Shown: positions 39,533 through 47,165, counted from the first letter of the stretch. The stretch: 64,000 bases of DNA from Kaustia mangrovi (GCF_015482775.1 NZ_CP058214.1:4020501-4084500); one strand, 5' to 3'. Notes: generated from the letters alone by a model not told the origin. Translations and numbers: made by a program.

Positions 39533-40957
39533 ATGACCACCGAATATCTGCACGGCGTCCGGGCGATCGAGATCAGCGACGGCCTGCGGCCTGTGCGCCG
39601 CGCCCGCTCGTCCGTCATCGGGCTCGTCGGCACCGCGCCCGACGCCGACGCGGCGACCTTTCCGATCAACACGCCGGTCGTGGTGGCCGGCAATACGCGC
39701 ACCGCGGCGCTGCTCGGGAAGACCGGCACGCTCGGCGACGCCATGGCCGCGATCTATGCGCAGATCGGCGCCATCGTCGTCGTCGTCCGCGTCGAGGAGG
39801 GGGGCACAGCCGAAGAGACGCTCTCCAATGTCATCGGCGACCCGCTGGCCAAGACGGGCGCTTACGCGCTCATGACCGCCGAGCAGGTGACGGGCTACAA
39901 GCCGCGCATCCTGATCGCGCCGGGCTTCACGTCCGACCGGCCGGCGACGGGCATCCAGCGCATCGACGTGACGGCCGGTGGCACGGACTACACCGAGGCG
40001 CCGACCGTCGAGCTCGACGGCGCGCCGACCGTCCCGGCAGAGGCAACCGCCATCGTCGAGAACGGCGCGGTCACCGCCGTCATCGTCACCCAGCCGGGCC
40101 TCGGCTACTCCGCCGCGCCGACCGTGACCCTCGCCGGCGGCGGCGGCGCGGGCGCGACGGCGACAGCCGTGCTCGGCACCACCGCCAACCCGGTCGCGGC
40201 CGCGCTCACCGGCATCGCCGCCCAGCTTCGCGGCTGGGTCTTCGCGGACGGGCCGAACACGGCCAGCGCGAGCGCGATCTCCGCGCGCGGGGATTACGGC
40301 TCCGACCGGCTCATGCTGTTCGATCCGCACCCGCTGGTGTGGGATACCGACACCGACACCAATGTCACAAGGCCAGCGTCCGCCTTCGCCGCCGGCGTCC
40401 AGGCCTTCGTCGACAACAAGCACGGCTTCTGGTGGCCGCTGTCCAACCGGCCGGTCAACGGCATCGTCGGTGCGACGCGGCCCATCGCCTTCTCGATCGG
40501 CGATGCCAACTCCGAGCACAATCTGCTCAACGAAAACGAGATCACGACGATCATCCGCAAGGACGGCTTCCGGTTCTTCGGGCTGCGCTCGACCGGCTCC
40601 GATCCATTGTGGGCCTTCCTGTCGGTGCGACGCACGGGCGACATGATCATGGACGAGATCGAGGCCTCGCATCTGTGGGCGCTCGACCGGCCGTTCTCCC
40701 AACAGCTCCTGCGCGAGATCGTGGAGAGCGTGAACGCCTATCTGCGCACGCTGATCGTGGAGGGCGCGATCGTCGGGGGCACGGCCTGGCTCAATCCCGA
40801 CTTCAATCAGCCGTCGGACCTCGTCCAGGGCAAGCTCGCCATCGATTTCGACATCGAGCCCGTGGCGCCTATCGAGCGGCTCACCTTCCGCGTCCACCGC
40901 AACCCCGAATACTACACCGCCGCGATCGAGGAGATCGTCCGCGACCTCGCGGCCTAG
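39533..40957 (+). CDS. Tail sheath protein with inserted repeat domain
   Basis: A 474-residue sheath protein. The N-terminal part (VRAIEISDGLRPVRRARSSV) and C-terminal part (RKDGFRFFGLRSTGSDPLW, FDIEPVAPIERLTFRVH) are typical of P2-like sheath. Residues about 143-222 hold two copies of a G-x-x-Y-x-x-APTV repeat (GGTDYTEAPTVEL and GLGYSAAPTVTL), a beta domain found in adhesins, inserted in the outer region of the sheath. It surrounds the tube and contracts upon infection, so the prophage is myovirus-like. Confidence 0.93.
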   Translation: MTTEYLHGVRAIEISDGLRPVRRARSSVIGLVGTAPDADAATFPINTPVVVAGNTRTAALLGKTGTLGDAMAAIYAQIGAIVVVVRVEEGGTAEETLSNVIGDPLAKTGAYALMTAEQVTGYKPRILIAPGFTSDRPATGIQRIDVTAGGTDYTEAPTVELDGAPTVPAEATAIVENGAVTAVIVTQPGLGYSAAPTVTLAGGGGAGATATAVLGTTANPVAAALTGIAAQLRGWVFADGPNTASASAISARGDYGSDRLMLFDPHPLVWDTDTDTNVTRPASAFAAGVQAFVDNKHGFWWPLSNRPVNGIVGATRPIAFSIGDANSEHNLLNENEITTIIRKDGFRFFGLRSTGSDPLWAFLSVRRTGDMIMDEIEASHLWALDRPFSQQLLREIVESVNAYLRTLIVEGAIVGGTAWLNPDFNQPSDLVQGKLAIDFDIEPVAPIERLTFRVHRNPEYYTAAIEEIVRDLAA

Positions 40958-40984
40958 ACCGGCTTGCCGGAGAGGAGCTCGTTC

Positions 40985-41488
40985 ATGCTCGATTACGTTC
41001 TGCGCAACTGCACGCTCTTCGTGGATGGCATCGGCCTTCACGGGGCGGTCACCACCATCACCCTGCCCAAGCTCACCGAGAAGGTGGAGGAACATCGCGG
41101 CGGCGGGATGGACGGGCCGATCGACATGGCGCTCGGGCTGGAAAAGCTCGAGGCGGGCCTGGAGATCGCCGATTACGACCCGCGCGTGCTGGGCCTGTGG
41201 GGCCTGGCGCCGGGTGTCGTCAAGCCCTTCACGGCACGCGGGCATCTGGTCGGCGAGGACGGGGAGGACCGGTCGGCGGAGATCAACATGCGCGGCCGCC
41301 TTCGCGAGGCCGATCCCGGCGACTGGAAGCCCGGCGAGCGGGCCCTGCTCAAGGGCATGATCGGGCTGCGCTACTACAAGCTCACCATCGGCGACGAGCT
41401 GATCCACGAGATCGACCTGCTCGCCGGCATCCGCACCGTCAACGGCACCGACCAGAACGTGGCCATGCGCCGCGCGCTGGGGCTCTAG
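40985..41488 (+). CDS. Major tail tube protein (P2 FII-like)
   Basis: A 167-residue tube protein, with LRNCTLFVDGIGLHGAVTTI at the N-terminus and MDGPIDMALGLEKLEAGLEI in the middle as in P2 FII. Length is as in the family. GGAGAGGAG precedes ATG 40985; an upstream frame start at 40964 is unlikely. It directly follows the sheath gene. Confidence 0.93.
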   Translation: MLDYVLRNCTLFVDGIGLHGAVTTITLPKLTEKVEEHRGGGMDGPIDMALGLEKLEAGLEIADYDPRVLGLWGLAPGVVKPFTARGHLVGEDGEDRSAEINMRGRLREADPGDWKPGERALLKGMIGLRYYKLTIGDELIHEIDLLAGIRTVNGTDQNVAMRRALGL

Positions 41489-41496
41489 GAGGGATT

Positions 41497-41775
41497 ATGG
41501 CGAAAGGCACCGATTACACATTGCTCCACCCGAAGGAAATCGGCGGCCACAAGATCACGACCGTCACGCTGCGCCGGCCGACCGGCAAGGACATCCGCGC
41601 GGTCGGCAGCGTGACGCGGCTGGAGAATACGGACTTTCTGGTGAAGCAGGTCGCCGATCTCTCCGGCCTGCCGCTGGAGACGATCGACGAGCTCGACGGC
41701 GAGGACGTGCTCAACCTGATCGAGAAGGTGAGCGTTTTTTTCGGCGGGAGCCAGGCGAGGACGTCGACGAGCTGA
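41497..41775 (+). CDS. Tail assembly chaperone (P2 gpE/Mu gp41-like)
   Basis: A 92-residue protein with the tail-chaperone features PKEIGGHKITTVTLRRPTGKD, in parts PKEIGGHKITT and VTLRRPTGKD, and LSGLPLETIDELDGEDVLNL. It is encoded between tube and tape-measure genes, like P2 E. Its last codons include GTT TTT TTC at 41734-41742, a run of seven Ts that can shift ribosomes by -1, so part of the product should carry a longer second half (41736-41903). AGGAGG precedes the ATG. Confidence 0.88.
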   Translation: MAKGTDYTLLHPKEIGGHKITTVTLRRPTGKDIRAVGSVTRLENTDFLVKQVADLSGLPLETIDELDGEDVLNLIEKVSVFFGGSQARTSTS

Positions 41776-41903
41776 TCGCGGATATCTGCGCGGTCTTCGC
41801 CTGGTCGCTATGGGAGGTCGAGGCCATGGCCATAGACGAACTGGTCGCCTGGCATGGGCGCGCGATGGAACGGGCGGCGCTGAAAGCCCGGCTCAGGCTT
41901 TAG
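41736..41903 (+). CDS. -1 frameshift extension of tail chaperone (E'-like)
   Basis: In the -1 frame, from the T run on, the sequence reads EDVDELIADICAVFAWSLW and AMAIDELVAWHGRAMERA, matching the GpE-type family of P2-like phages, and ends at TAG 41903. It has no start of its own with a good ribosome-binding site. The slippery site T TTT TTC is the classic efficient kind. The fused protein would be about 135 residues. It is needed in fixed ratio with the short form for tail-length assembly in related phages. Confidence 0.85.
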   Translation, partial: FFRREPGEDVDELIADICAVFAWSLWEVEAMAIDELVAWHGRAMERAALKARLRL

Positions 41904-42165
41904 CCTCTTCCCCGTCGCCCTTCTTCATCTCCGCCGCGATCTTGCGGGCAAGGCGCTCGTCGCGCTCCTCGATGGCGTCGCCGGCGGATTTCATGATCCG
42001 GTCGACCAGTCGCCAGGCGAGAACGAGAGGGATAAGTGCGCCGATACCGGTCGTGATCCACCCCATCCAGAAATCAACCTCTTCGGGGATCGTTATGTAT
42101 CCCTGATCCTGGATGAACCAAACGCCCAGGAAAACGGCGAGCACCAAGAACAGAAACCGAAGCAT
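41893..42165 (-). CDS. Small membrane protein on the opposite strand (cargo)
   Basis: A 90-residue protein with two membrane segments (about residues 3-18 and 33-52) and a charged C-terminal helix (DAIEERDERLARKIAAEMKK). It is read leftward between the chaperone and tape-measure genes, overlapping the frameshift product by 11 bp. Its start codon lies 11 bp from that of the tape measure on the other strand. No family is recognised. Confidence 0.5.
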   Translation of the reverse strand: MLRFLFLVLAVFLGVWFIQDQGYITIPEEVDFWMGWITTGIGALIPLVLAWRLVDRIMKSAGDAIEERDERLARKIAAEMKKGDGEEAKA

Positions 42166-42176
42166 AGCGAGCCCCC

Positions 42177-44204
42177 ATGGCCAATTTCGACGTTTCCGTC
42201 ACTGTAAGCCTGATCGATCGGCTCAAGCAACCTGCGCGCGCACTCCGGGGCACGCTCGGGCGGCTGGGCAGCGCCTTCGGCAAGCTCGGCGACAGGGCGA
42301 ACAGTGCCGGCGGCGAGGTCGAGAGCTTTGCCGACCGGGCCCGCAGCCGCTTCGACAAGCTCCAGGGCACGCTGGCCACGCTCGGCATGTCGTCACTCGC
42401 CCTCGGCCCCATGCAACAGACGGGCGACGCCATCGTGAATGCCATGCGCAAGCCCATGGCGGCGAGCGAGACCTTCGAGGACCGGTTGATCGCCTTCGGC
42501 AACACCGCCGGCATCTACGGCGCCTCGCTCAAGACGATCGAGGACCGGCTCGACGCGCTCGGCCCTGCCACCAACCGCTCCGCCGGCGAGCTCCTGGAGG
42601 CACTTGAGGTTCTGGTCGCCAAGGGGCTCGAGCCCGATCAGGCGCTCGGCGCGCTCGAGGCCGTGGGCAAGGGGGCCACGGCCACCAAGGCGCGCGTGGA
42701 GGAGATGGCGGCGGGATCCTTCGCGGTGCTCTCCAACCTCAAGGTGCCGGTGGAGGATCTCGATGCCGCGCTCGACGCGATGGCGCTCGCCGGCAAGCGC
42801 GGGGGCTTCGAGTTGAAGAACATGGCGAAGGAGTTTCCGATGCTCACCGCCGCCGCGGCCGGGCTCAAGATGCGCGGCGTCCAAGCGGCGGCGGACCTCT
42901 CCGCCGCGCTTCAGGTGGCGTTGAAGGGTGCGGCCTCGCCGGACGTCGCCGCGAACAACATGCAGAACTTCATGACCAAGCTCACCGCGCCGCTCACGGT
43001 CAAGAATTTCGATGACTTCGGCGTCGATCTGGAGGCGGAGCTGGCGAAGGCGGCGGAACGCGGGATCTCGCCGATCGAACACATGCTCGAGGTGATCCAG
43101 GAGGTGACCGGCGGCGACATGTTCCGCGTCGGCGAGATCTTTCGCGATATGCAGGTGCAGAACTTCCTCCGGCCGCTGCTCGCCAACATGGAGGAATACC
43201 GCCGGATCCGCGACGAAGCGATGGGCGCGCGCGGCGTGATCGACGAGGACTATGTCCGGCAGGTGGACAATGCGGCGGCGTCGACCAAGAGACTGGCGAA
43301 TGCGACCGATCGCCTCCAGCGCACGATCGGCGATGCTGTCAATCCGGATGTTGCCACCATGAAGGATCGCCTTGCCGGGCTCCTGGACCGTATCAATGCA
43401 CTGGCTGAGAACTACCCCGGCCTGTCAAATGGCATCGGAATGCTCGCACTGGGAGTCGGAGCAATAGCCTCCTTCGCTGCCAAGATCGGCTCAGTTGCAG
43501 TAGGCATCGCGGGTTTTGCCGCCGTCATGAAGATGGCCTTCGGTTTCGTGCCTGGCGCGCGGCTCCTCGGCGGCGTTCTGCGCGGTATCGGGCGCGGCGC
43601 GCGTGGGCTGGCGCGCCTCGGGCGGGCCGGGTTCAGCGGGTTCTTCTCAGGCCTCGCCAAGGGCGCCAAGACGGCGGCGGCGGAGGTGGGGCCGCTGAGC
43701 CGCAAGACCGGCACCTTTCTAAGCCGCTTCAAGGGGCTTTTGAAGCTCCGAAATGCCCTCAAGCTCGGCGGGGCTTTCGCGCTCGGTTCGATGATTGCCG
43801 AGGATCTTTCGCACACGACGGACGAGCGCCTCAAGGCCTCCGAGGCCAACGCCGCACGCTTCAAGGCCGCCGAGAAATGGCTCGATGACACCGCCTTCGG
43901 GCGCGCCTGGTCGAGCCTTGTGGAGGCAGCCGACAGCCTCAAGGCCCGCGTCGGCCTCGGTGACGGCGGCGAGACCCCGAAACGGCAGACGCTCAAGGAC
44001 GTCGCCCAGGAGGTCGACCAGAGCCGCACCGTCAACCAGGACGTTGCGATCTCCAACAACATCACCGTCAACGCCCGGACCGACGCCTCGCCGCAGGCCA
44101 TCGGCAACGCGGTGGCGCGCGGGGCGGAGGACGGCACGCGCCGGGCCTCCGGCGCGCTGCACGACGGCGGCGCCTTCGGGCCGGCCTATCAGGGGGCGCC
44201 GTAA
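42177..44204 (+). CDS. Tail tape measure protein
   Basis: A 675-residue protein starting MANFDVSVTVSLIDRLKQPA, with a long helical N-terminal region, membrane-like helices (about residues 418-460) and the end domain. Such proteins set tail length and help DNA enter the cell. At this length it predicts a tail of medium size (in siphophage and myophage, about 1.5 angstrom per residue gives roughly 100 nm). It comes directly after the chaperone pair, as in P2 and Mu. Confidence 0.92.
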   Translation: MANFDVSVTVSLIDRLKQPARALRGTLGRLGSAFGKLGDRANSAGGEVESFADRARSRFDKLQGTLATLGMSSLALGPMQQTGDAIVNAMRKPMAASETFEDRLIAFGNTAGIYGASLKTIEDRLDALGPATNRSAGELLEALEVLVAKGLEPDQALGALEAVGKGATATKARVEEMAAGSFAVLSNLKVPVEDLDAALDAMALAGKRGGFELKNMAKEFPMLTAAAAGLKMRGVQAAADLSAALQVALKGAASPDVAANNMQNFMTKLTAPLTVKNFDDFGVDLEAELAKAAERGISPIEHMLEVIQEVTGGDMFRVGEIFRDMQVQNFLRPLLANMEEYRRIRDEAMGARGVIDEDYVRQVDNAAASTKRLANATDRLQRTIGDAVNPDVATMKDRLAGLLDRINALAENYPGLSNGIGMLALGVGAIASFAAKIGSVAVGIAGFAAVMKMAFGFVPGARLLGGVLRGIGRGARGLARLGRAGFSGFFSGLAKGAKTAAAEVGPLSRKTGTFLSRFKGLLKLRNALKLGGAFALGSMIAEDLSHTTDERLKASEANAARFKAAEKWLDDTAFGRAWSSLVEAADSLKARVGLGDGGETPKRQTLKDVAQEVDQSRTVNQDVAISNNITVNARTDASPQAIGNAVARGAEDGTRRASGALHDGGAFGPAYQGAP

Positions 44205-44630
44205 ATGGCCGGCGTGCTCATGGGGCTCGGGCCGCTGCGCTTCGAGATGGCGAAGACGGCCTATGAGGAGCTCGCCCGCAAGGCGGAGGCCCGCTGGCCC
44301 GCCCAGGAGCGCATCGGCCGCGCGCCGGCGCTCCAGTTCGTCGGGCCGGGCGCGGACACCATCGAGCTCAACGGCACCGTCTATCCCGGCCAGATCGGCT
44401 CGGCCGACACCGTCGACCGGATGCGCGAGCTGGCAACGGAGGGCGAGGCGATGATGCTCGTCTCCGGCACGGGCCGCGTCTTCGGCCGCTTCGTGATCGC
44501 CAGGGCGGAGCACACCGGGTCGCATTTCGACGAGCGCGGCGGCGCGCGCCGACTTGAGTTCCGGCTGGAGGTCCGCGCCTATGGCGAGGACGGCAAGGGC
44601 TCCTCCAGCCTGTGGAGGCTCTACCGATGA
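44205..44630 (+). CDS. Tail protein U (P2 gpU-like)
   Basis: A 141-residue protein with LGPLRFEMAKTAYEELARKA and RWPAQERIGRAPALQFVGPG, the P2 gpU pattern. It starts at the base after the tape-measure stop. gpU is a tail terminator in P2. The stop overlaps the gpX start. Confidence 0.92.
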   Translation: MAGVLMGLGPLRFEMAKTAYEELARKAEARWPAQERIGRAPALQFVGPGADTIELNGTVYPGQIGSADTVDRMRELATEGEAMMLVSGTGRVFGRFVIARAEHTGSHFDERGGARRLEFRLEVRAYGEDGKGSSSLWRLYR

Positions 44631-44830
44631 TGGCGAGATCCCGCGAGGGCGACACCATAGACCTCATCGCCTGGCGCGAGATGGGCACGACCACGGCGGT
44701 GGAGGAGATCCTGGAGCTCAATCCCGCGCTCGCCCGCCTCGACCCCGTGCTGCCCATCGGCACGCCGGTCGAGCTGCCCGAGATCGTGCCGTCGCCGCCC
44801 GTCCGCCAGACGGTGCGGCTGTGGGATTGA
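44627..44830 (+). CDS. Tail protein X (P2 gpX-like, LysM-like)
   Basis: A 67-residue protein, REGDTIDLIAWREMGTTTAV and LELNPALARLDPVLPIGTPV, of the tail X family with a LysM-like fold. It overlaps gpU (ATGATG start) and is followed by the second copy of the 60-bp hairpin. In P2 it acts between tail tube and baseplate. Confidence 0.9.
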   Translation: MMARSREGDTIDLIAWREMGTTTAVEEILELNPALARLDPVLPIGTPVELPEIVPSPPVRQTVRLWD

Positions 44831-44836
44831 GCCCAT

Positions 44837-44896
44837 GCGTCTAGAACGGCACCGGCCCGCTCCCCCACCCGGCCGCCCAAAGGAGCGGGCCGGTGC
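44837..44896 (+). repeat. 60-bp hairpin repeat, copy 2
   Basis: The same unit as at 31167-31226 with 2 base differences over 60 bp. The arms are at 44848-44863 and 44882-44896; the last base pair of the stem is lost. It separates tail X and late control D, with no other sequence between the genes. Confidence 0.85.
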
Positions 44897-44920
44897 GGCA
44901 ACTGCCGAGGAGCTATTCGC

Positions 44921-45895
44921 ATGACGCCCGCCTTCCGCGTGTTCGCAGACGGGGCCGACGCCACGGCGCCCATCGCCGACCGGCTCCTGGAGCTCACCGT
45001 CACCGACAGTCCCGGCATGGAGGCCGACGAGGTCGCCTTGCGGATCGACGATCGCGGTCACCGCGTGGCGCTGCCCCGGCGCGGCGCGGGGCTCAGGGTG
45101 CAGCTCGGCTATCTGGAGACGGGACTCGCCGATATGGGGCTCTATACCGTCGACGAAGTGGAGGTCGAGGGCCCGCCCTGGACCATCGGCGTGCGCGGAC
45201 GCTCGGCCGACATGCGCGAGAGCTTCAAGGAACAGAAGAGCCGGCATTGGGAGGAGACGACGCTCGGCGACGTCGTCGGAAAGATCGCCGGCGAGCACGG
45301 TCTCGCCGCCGCCGTGGATCCCGCCATCGCGGACCGGCCGATCCCGTATTTCGCGCAGACGGCGGAGAGCGACCTCCATTTCGTCACCCGTCTCGCCCGC
45401 CGCCACGGCGCCATCGCCAAGCCGGCCGGCGGCGCGCTCGTCGTCACGACGCGCGGCAGCGGACGCACCGGCTCCGGCATGGCCATCCCCGCATTGACCG
45501 TGCGGCCGGGGGACGTCTCCACGGTGCGCGCCACCTTGCGCGACCGCCCGGCCCACCGCGCCGTCCAGGCCGACTGGCAGGACCGCGCCCGCGTCTCCCG
45601 CGAGCCGGTGATCGTCGGCGAGGGCGAGCCGAAGATGATCCTGCCCCATGTCTACCCGGACGAGGAGGAGGCCCGCCGCGCGGCGCAAGCCCGCGCCCGC
45701 GAACTCGACACCGCGAAGGGCCGCCTGTCGGTGGAGATGCCCGGCGCGACCTCCATCGTCGCCGAGCGCCAGGTGGCACTTGCCGGCTTCCGCGACGGGC
45801 TCGACGGCGTGTGGACCGTCACCCGCGCCGAGCATGTCCTGGACGGGAACGGGTATCAGACCCGATTCGAGGCGGAGGCTGGGAAAGAGACCTGA
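44921..45895 (+). CDS. Late control gene D / baseplate hub (P2 gpD-like)
   Basis: A 324-residue protein of the gpD family: LELTVTDSPGMEADEVALRI at the N-terminus, FAQTAESDLHFVTRLARRHG in the middle. It forms the baseplate hub around gpV in contractile tails. GAGGAG precedes the ATG (44921). It is the last structural gene of the prophage. Confidence 0.92.
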   Translation: MTPAFRVFADGADATAPIADRLLELTVTDSPGMEADEVALRIDDRGHRVALPRRGAGLRVQLGYLETGLADMGLYTVDEVEVEGPPWTIGVRGRSADMRESFKEQKSRHWEETTLGDVVGKIAGEHGLAAAVDPAIADRPIPYFAQTAESDLHFVTRLARRHGAIAKPAGGALVVTTRGSGRTGSGMAIPALTVRPGDVSTVRATLRDRPAHRAVQADWQDRARVSREPVIVGEGEPKMILPHVYPDEEEARRAAQARARELDTAKGRLSVEMPGATSIVAERQVALAGFRDGLDGVWTVTRAEHVLDGNGYQTRFEAEAGKET

Positions 45896-45957
45896 ATTCC
45901 CCTGGCCGACGGGGGACGGGGCGCGCCAACGCCCCGAACCGGGAGAAAGCACCTCCC

Positions 45958-46035
45958 ATGACCGCAAGCGGCCGCCTCGCGGCCATCCCGCCACCGTGGA
46001 CCACGGCAGGCGGGCTATATCCCAGGGCCCCTTAA
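45958..46035 (+). CDS. Possible 25-residue leader peptide coupled to com
   Basis: A short frame whose TAA shares its last A with the com ATG (TAATG). The com start has no clear ribosome-binding site, so translation of this leader might deliver ribosomes to com. GGGAG lies before its ATG. The upstream bases 45896-45957 hold a GGGGCG/CGCCCC hairpin (45918-45935). Confidence 0.35.
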   Translation: MTASGRLAAIPPPWTTAGGLYPRAP

Positions 46036-46250
46036 TGGAGAGTATCCGGTGCGGATCTTGCCGCCGCCTCTTGTGCAGGGCGGCTGAGCGAGCGATAGCT
46101 GGCGTCGTCGAGATCAAGTGCCCGCGCTGCGGGACGATCAACAGCCTGAGGCCAACGAGCCCTCAACCCGAACGCCGGCCGGAGCGTCCCGAGAAAGACA
46201 AGGACGCATGCACTGGCAGCTCCACAACACCGACGCCATCGCCTGGCTGA
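46035..46250 (+). CDS. com: Com-family translational regulator
   Basis: A 71-residue zinc-finger protein with the Com pattern: MESIRCGSCRRLLC and VEIKCPRCGTIN, with C6, C9, C29 and C32 as zinc ligands. Mu Com binds the mom mRNA and exposes its start codon so that the DNA-modification enzyme is made late. Here the gene overlaps by 43 bp a DNA methyltransferase gene in the place of mom. The C-terminal Pro/Arg-rich tail is longer than usual. Confidence 0.9.
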   Translation: MESIRCGSCRRLLCRAAERAIAGVVEIKCPRCGTINSLRPTSPQPERRPERPEKDKDACTGSSTTPTPSPG

Positions 46251-46915
46251 TCGACCAGTCGCCCGACCAGTTCGATGCCCTGGTGACCGACCCGCCCTAT
46301 TCCTCCGGCGGGCTCCACACGAAGGACCGCACGGCCGACAGCGCCAACAGCAAGTATGTCAGCAGCCCCGGCCTCTATCCGGAGTTCGCCGGCGAGAATC
46401 GCGACCAGTTCAGCTATATGCAGTGGTCGACGCTCTGGCTCACCGCCGCGCACCGGACGCTCAAGCCTGGCGCCCCGGCCATGATCTTCACCGACTGGCG
46501 CCAGCTCGCCGTCATGTCCTCGGCCATCCAGGCGGCGGGCTTCACCCTTCGCGGCTGCATCGCCTGGGACAAGACGGAGGCCGTCCGCCCCCAGAAGGGC
46601 CGCTTCCGCCAGCAGGCCGAGTTCATCCTCTGGGGCTCGAAAGGCCCCTGGCACGACAAGACGGGCCCGACGCATCCCGGCGTCTTCCGTTTCCCCGTCA
46701 CCGCCGGCGGCCCCAAGCGCCACACGACCGGCAAGCCCGTCCCCCTCATGGAGGCCCTGGTGAAGGCCTGCCCGCCGGGCGTGGTCCTCGACCCCTTCGC
46801 CGGCTCCGCCTCGACAGGCGTGGCCACCCTCCGCTCCGGCCGCCACTTCGTCGGCGTCGAGCGGGAGGAGGCATACTACCGGATCGCGTGCGAGAGGCTG
46901 AGCGAGGAGGGTTAG
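46208..46915 (+). CDS. DNA methyltransferase (N4/N6 amino type)
   Basis: A 235-residue methyltransferase. The catalytic motif DPPY is at 28-31 and the SAM-binding motif DPFAGSASTG follows at 195-204, the beta-class order (N6-adenine or N4-cytosine). It starts inside com, with AAGGA just before ATG 46208. In Mu, mom is at this place and protects phage DNA from host restriction. A base methyltransferase would do the same; the recognition sequence cannot be read from the gene. Confidence 0.92.
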   Translation: MHWQLHNTDAIAWLIDQSPDQFDALVTDPPYSSGGLHTKDRTADSANSKYVSSPGLYPEFAGENRDQFSYMQWSTLWLTAAHRTLKPGAPAMIFTDWRQLAVMSSAIQAAGFTLRGCIAWDKTEAVRPQKGRFRQQAEFILWGSKGPWHDKTGPTHPGVFRFPVTAGGPKRHTTGKPVPLMEALVKACPPGVVLDPFAGSASTGVATLRSGRHFVGVEREEAYYRIACERLSEEG

Positions 46916-46931
46916 CCCTCGACAACGTTCA

Positions 46932-46962
46932 AGGGCCGCTCGATACTCCCTCGAGCGGCCCT
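46932..46962. terminator. Perfect 12-bp hairpin after the methyltransferase
   Basis: AGGGCCGCTCGA (46932-46943) and TCGAGCGGCCCT (46951-46962) pair without mismatch across 7 bases. It stands 16 bp after the last gene. There is no T-tract. It probably ends late transcription before the right end. Confidence 0.75.
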
Positions 46963-47005
46963 CACTTGACCTTCGAAACCCGGCGCGGCTACAGGATGCA
47001 GGTGG

Positions 47006-47052
47006 CTACAGATTCAAGTGTCCGACACTCCAATTTGATGTGTCCGGCTACA
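47006..47052 (-). repeat. Prophage right terminus with end-binding sites R2 and R1
   Basis: On the minus strand, GGACACATCAAATTGGAG (47028-47045, R1) and GGACACTTGAATCTGTAG (47006-47023, R2) match the left sites. The element ends in TACA at 47052. R2 is the poorest match. A third site like Mu R3 was not seen. Confidence 0.85.
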
Positions 47053-47057
47053 CTGTC
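47053..47057. repeat. Right 5-bp target-site duplication (CTGTC)
   Basis: CTGTC directly follows the TACA end of the prophage and repeats the bases at 3538-3542. Confidence 0.9.
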
Positions 47058-47101
47058 CCCTATAGAGGTTGCGGCGGGCGCCTCCCCCTCACCCGGCGCC
47101 A

Positions 47102-47124
47102 CCCTCTCCCGCGAGGGGAGAGGG
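47102..47124. repeat. Small intergenic palindrome downstream of dctP
   Basis: CCCTCTCCC-GCGAG-GGGAGAGGG forms a perfect 9-bp stem. Units of this kind are widespread between genes of alphaproteobacteria. It lies in the former dctP-dctQ gap, 42 bp after the dctP stop, and may slow the exonuclease or attenuate transcription. Confidence 0.65.
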
Positions 47125-47165
47125 GGCCGTCGCGTCAGCGATGGGAGGGGGCTTGAGCGACAGGT

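Larger units (their letters stand above)
3543..47052. mobile_element. Mu-like transposable prophage, 43,510 bp
   Basis: The element starts with TGT and ends with ACA, is bounded by the CTGTC duplication, and its first 25 bp match the reverse complement of its last 25 bp at 20 positions. Inside are a c repressor, Ner, MuA (DDE) and MuB, GemA, Mor, lysis genes, Mu-type terminases, portal, gpF, gpT and gp36/gp37, a contractile P2-like tail, and com with a DNA methyltransferase at the right end. It splits the TRAP operon between dctP and dctQ. Apart from three probable 1-bp deletions in gpG, gpV and gpW the gene set looks complete. Four regions hold non-phage-like cargo: 5168-5602, 13411-14757, 22490-24777 and 37134-39313. 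Confidence 0.95.

Noticed and set aside
39359-41407. A 682-residue minus-strand frame
   Set aside because: It is antisense to the sheath and tube genes.
3545-47063. Prophage ends at the inverted TAGGGGACA (3546) and TGTCCCCTA (47055)
   Set aside because: No target duplication flanks these positions. The TG/CA ends with CTGTC on both sides and the aligned GGACACATCAAA sites give a better solution; the match is partly flanking DNA.
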